A stretch of DNA of 16,301 nucleotides, taken from contig CAZAQG010000057.1 in NCBI GenBank assembly GCA_964487445.1, positions 1-16,301 on the forward strand, given 5' to 3'. Both the position numbers and the translations under genes were made by a program. The notes under the pieces were generated by a model. The model had not been told where the DNA came from. It made no database searches and saw only the letters and a list, made by a program, of their open reading frames with translations. Below, in pieces: positions 15,034-16,301 of this stretch. Origin of the DNA: BMS3Abin12 sp964487445 (GTDB taxonomy: Bacteria > Pseudomonadota > Gammaproteobacteria > 21-64-14). Every line of letters starts with the position of its first letter. Position 1 is the stretch's first letter.

Positions 15034-15113
15034 TCCTTGAAGAATCGCAAAACGGTCCTCGATTCCCCGCGCGTCCCGCTACGCACGGATGACTCGGACG
15101 GACTCCCGGGCGA

Positions 15114-15647
15114 TCAGCCCTTCTCCACTTGGCTGAACTCCAGTTCCACCGGCGTCGGTCGACCGAAGATCAGCACCGCCACCCGCAGGCGGTTCTTCTC
15201 GTAGTTGACCTCCTCGACCACGCCGCTGAAGTCGTTGAAGGGGCCGTCGATTACGCGCACGACCTCCCCGGGCTCGAAGAGCACCTTCGGTCGCGGCTTC
15301 TCGACCCCCTCCTGGACCCGCTGCAGGATGGCATCGGCCTCGCGGTCGCTGATCGGGGCGGGACGGTCCGAGGTGCCGCCCACGAACCCCATCACCCGCG
15401 GCACCTCCTTGACCAGGTGCCAAGTCTCGTCGTCCAGGGTCATCTGAACCAGTACGTAGCCGGGGAAGAACTTGCGCTCGCTGCGCCGTTTCTGCCCCTC
15501 GCGTATCTCGACCACCTCCTCGGTGGGCACCAGGATCTGGCCGAACCGATCCTGAAGTCCGCTACGCTCGATCCGATCCTGCAACGAGCGACGCACCTGG
15601 TTCTCATACCCGGAATAGGCGTGTACCACGTACCAGCGCAGTGTCAT
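15114..15647 (-). CDS. nusG: Transcription termination/antitermination factor NusG
   Basis: NusG binds RNA polymerase across the beta and beta' clamp. It suppresses pausing, and its KOW domain contacts Rho or ribosomal protein S10. The 177-residue product has the NGN domain (about 1-115, with WYVVHAYSGYENQV at 5-18 and FFPGYVLV at 60-67) and the KOW domain (about 123-177, with GEVVRVIDGPFNDFSGVVEEV at 127-147). The ATG is four bases after the secE stop, with GGGGAG about eight bases before it, so secE and nusG form one translation unit. Its polymerase partners RpoB and RpoC are encoded downstream. No insertion of the kind seen in some phyla is present. Confidence 0.98.
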   Translation of the reverse strand: MTLRWYVVHAYSGYENQVRRSLQDRIERSGLQDRFGQILVPTEEVVEIREGQKRRSERKFFPGYVLVQMTLDDETWHLVKEVPRVMGFVGGTSDRPAPISDREADAILQRVQEGVEKPRPKVLFEPGEVVRVIDGPFNDFSGVVEEVNYEKNRLRVAVLIFGRPTPVELEFSQVEKG

Positions 15648-15651
15648 TCCC

Positions 15652-16032
15652 TCAACTCCCCTGACCCGTCAGCACACGCACCATCCTGAGCAATCCCAGA
15701 TCCAGCGCCCACAAGAACACCGCGACCAGCAGCACCAGACCGATCACCACCAGAGTGGTCTGCACCGTCTCATGGCGCGTTGGCCACACAACCTTGCGCA
15801 CCTCGGTGCGCGACTCGGCGATGAACGCCCAGATCGCGCGCCCCGCCCGCGTCTGCGAGCCGACCGCCACGGCGATGCCCGTAGCCGCGAGCAGCCCGGG
15901 TACCCGGAAAATCAACGGCTCGTCCACAAACCAGTAAAAGCCCACGACCGCCGCGATCAGAATCAGCACCGCGATTGCAAGCTTCACCGTGTCAAGCGGC
16001 GAGGTGGAGGTGGTACCCGATTTCTGCGCCAT
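15652..16032 (-). CDS. secE: Preprotein translocase subunit SecE
   Basis: SecE clamps SecY in the inner-membrane export channel. The 126 residues match the three-helix form found in E. coli and relatives, not the short single-helix form. Predicted segments are helix 1 (about 17-35), helix 2 (about 42-58), an amphipathic cytoplasmic helix carrying the conserved RTEVRKVVWPTRHE (75-88) and helix 3 (about 92-113). The helix 3 region and the RTEV...WPT motif make the identity firm. The ATG at 16032 has only a weak GAGAG close by, so the exact start is slightly less certain. It is followed directly by nusG and preceded by tRNA-Trp. Confidence 0.96.
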   Translation of the reverse strand: MAQKSGTTSTSPLDTVKLAIAVLILIAAVVGFYWFVDEPLIFRVPGLLAATGIAVAVGSQTRAGRAIWAFIAESRTEVRKVVWPTRHETVQTTLVVIGLVLLVAVFLWALDLGLLRMVRVLTGQGS

Positions 16033-16050
16033 ACTCTCTGTTCGCCGGTC

Positions 16051-16072
16051 GGCGGCGCCGCCGGGGATCCCC
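16051..16072. repeat. Two adjoining perfect palindromes between tRNA-Trp and secE
   Basis: GGCGGCGCCGCC (16051-16062) and GGGGATCCCC (16063-16072) are each perfect palindromes and touch each other. They lie in the 89-base gap after the tRNA, just upstream of secE. They might form small hairpins that guide tRNA 3' processing, but GC-rich palindromes of this size can arise by chance. Confidence 0.5.
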
Positions 16073-16121
16073 CGTGGTGCCGACCGCGCCGATTCGCCCC
16101 ATGTTCCGGTTCAATGCCGTA

Positions 16122-16197
<76 letters not shown>

Positions 16198-16251
16198 AAA
16201 GACTCGGCACGCCGCGGTGAGTGCACGCGCGCGCTTCGCTGCGACACGCCC

Positions 16252-16301
16252 TCACTCGATGACCTTGGAGACCACGCCGGCCCCCACCGTGCGACCGCCC
16301 T
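16252..16301 (-). CDS. tuf: Elongation factor Tu, C-terminal fragment (cut by window edge)
   Basis: The last 15 codons and stop of EF-Tu are visible, reading GGRTVGAGVVSKVIE before TGA, which matches the standard C-terminus REGGRTVGAGVVSKIIE. The rest lies past the right edge. This is the upstream tuf copy of the cluster and is followed by tRNA-Trp after 54 bases. It cannot be the same copy as the fragment at the left end, which is the start of another tuf in the same orientation about 16.2 kb away. Confidence 0.95.
   Translation of the reverse strand, partial: GGRTVGAGVVSKVIE

Larger units (their letters stand above)
14747..15113. other. 367-base nusG-rplK spacer
   Basis: No convincing gene lies here. 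In E. coli the equivalent gap carries the rplK promoter and the L1-responsive leader, and both would be expected here. I see a GC-rich hairpin with a nearby T run (14851-14892), a small perfect hairpin (15017-15033) and the rplK ribosome-binding site. I could not identify a good -35/-10 pair or a clear L1-binding site. Short arginine-rich open frames cross the gap on both strands but have no family features. Confidence 0.6.

Noticed and set aside
14740..15204. Small open frames in the nusG-rplK spacer on both strands (including 14796-15086, minus)
   Set aside because: Their arginine-, proline- and glycine-rich content has no recognisable motif, and the plus-strand one runs into nusG. They look like GC-driven chance frames.

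Overview
The window is a GC-rich stretch of conserved housekeeping DNA from a bacterial chromosome. It carries the fused rif and str gene clusters, and every real gene lies on the minus strand. In transcription order, from the right edge to the left, the genes are tuf (C-terminal end only), tRNA-Trp, secE, nusG, rplK, rplA, rplJ, rplL, rpoB, rpoC, rpsL, rpsG, fusA and a second tuf (N-terminal end only). This order, the three-helix SecE, the E. coli-like RpoB and RpoC, and a gammaproteobacterial-type L10 mRNA leader all point to a gammaproteobacterium. The high GC content would suit a Chromatiales or Ectothiorhodospiraceae-like lineage, but I cannot name the genus from the sequence.

Right part (about 13345-16301): tuf, tRNA-Trp, secE and nusG are closely spaced. 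A 367-base spacer with several inverted repeats follows before rplK-rplA, which are only two bases apart. A 272-base spacer before rplJ contains a very recognisable L10 autoregulatory leader. Middle part (3588-12739): rplL, rpoB and rpoC encode the L7/L12 stalk protein and the two large RNA polymerase subunits. A strong intrinsic terminator sits about 65 bases after rpoC. Left part (1-3287): the str genes rpsL, rpsG, fusA and tuf encode ribosomal proteins S12 and S7 and elongation factors G and Tu.

Together the genes make the core of transcription (RpoB, RpoC, NusG), the ribosomal GTPase-associated stalk (L11, L10, L7/L12) and L1, the decoding-centre protein S12 with S7, the elongation GTPases that work on that stalk (EF-Tu, EF-G), and an essential part of the protein-export channel (SecE).

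I found no undescribed multi-gene system, mobile element, CRISPR array or defence locus. The least ordinary feature is the C-terminus of RpoC. It ends in a tandem pentapeptide tail (DQTPT, then DQAAT) encoded by 15-base repeats, and the assembly breaks there with exactly 100 Ns. Other points worth a look are RNA structures in the spacers, notably the L10 leader, a post-rpoC terminator with a competing hairpin, and the structured nusG-rplK spacer.
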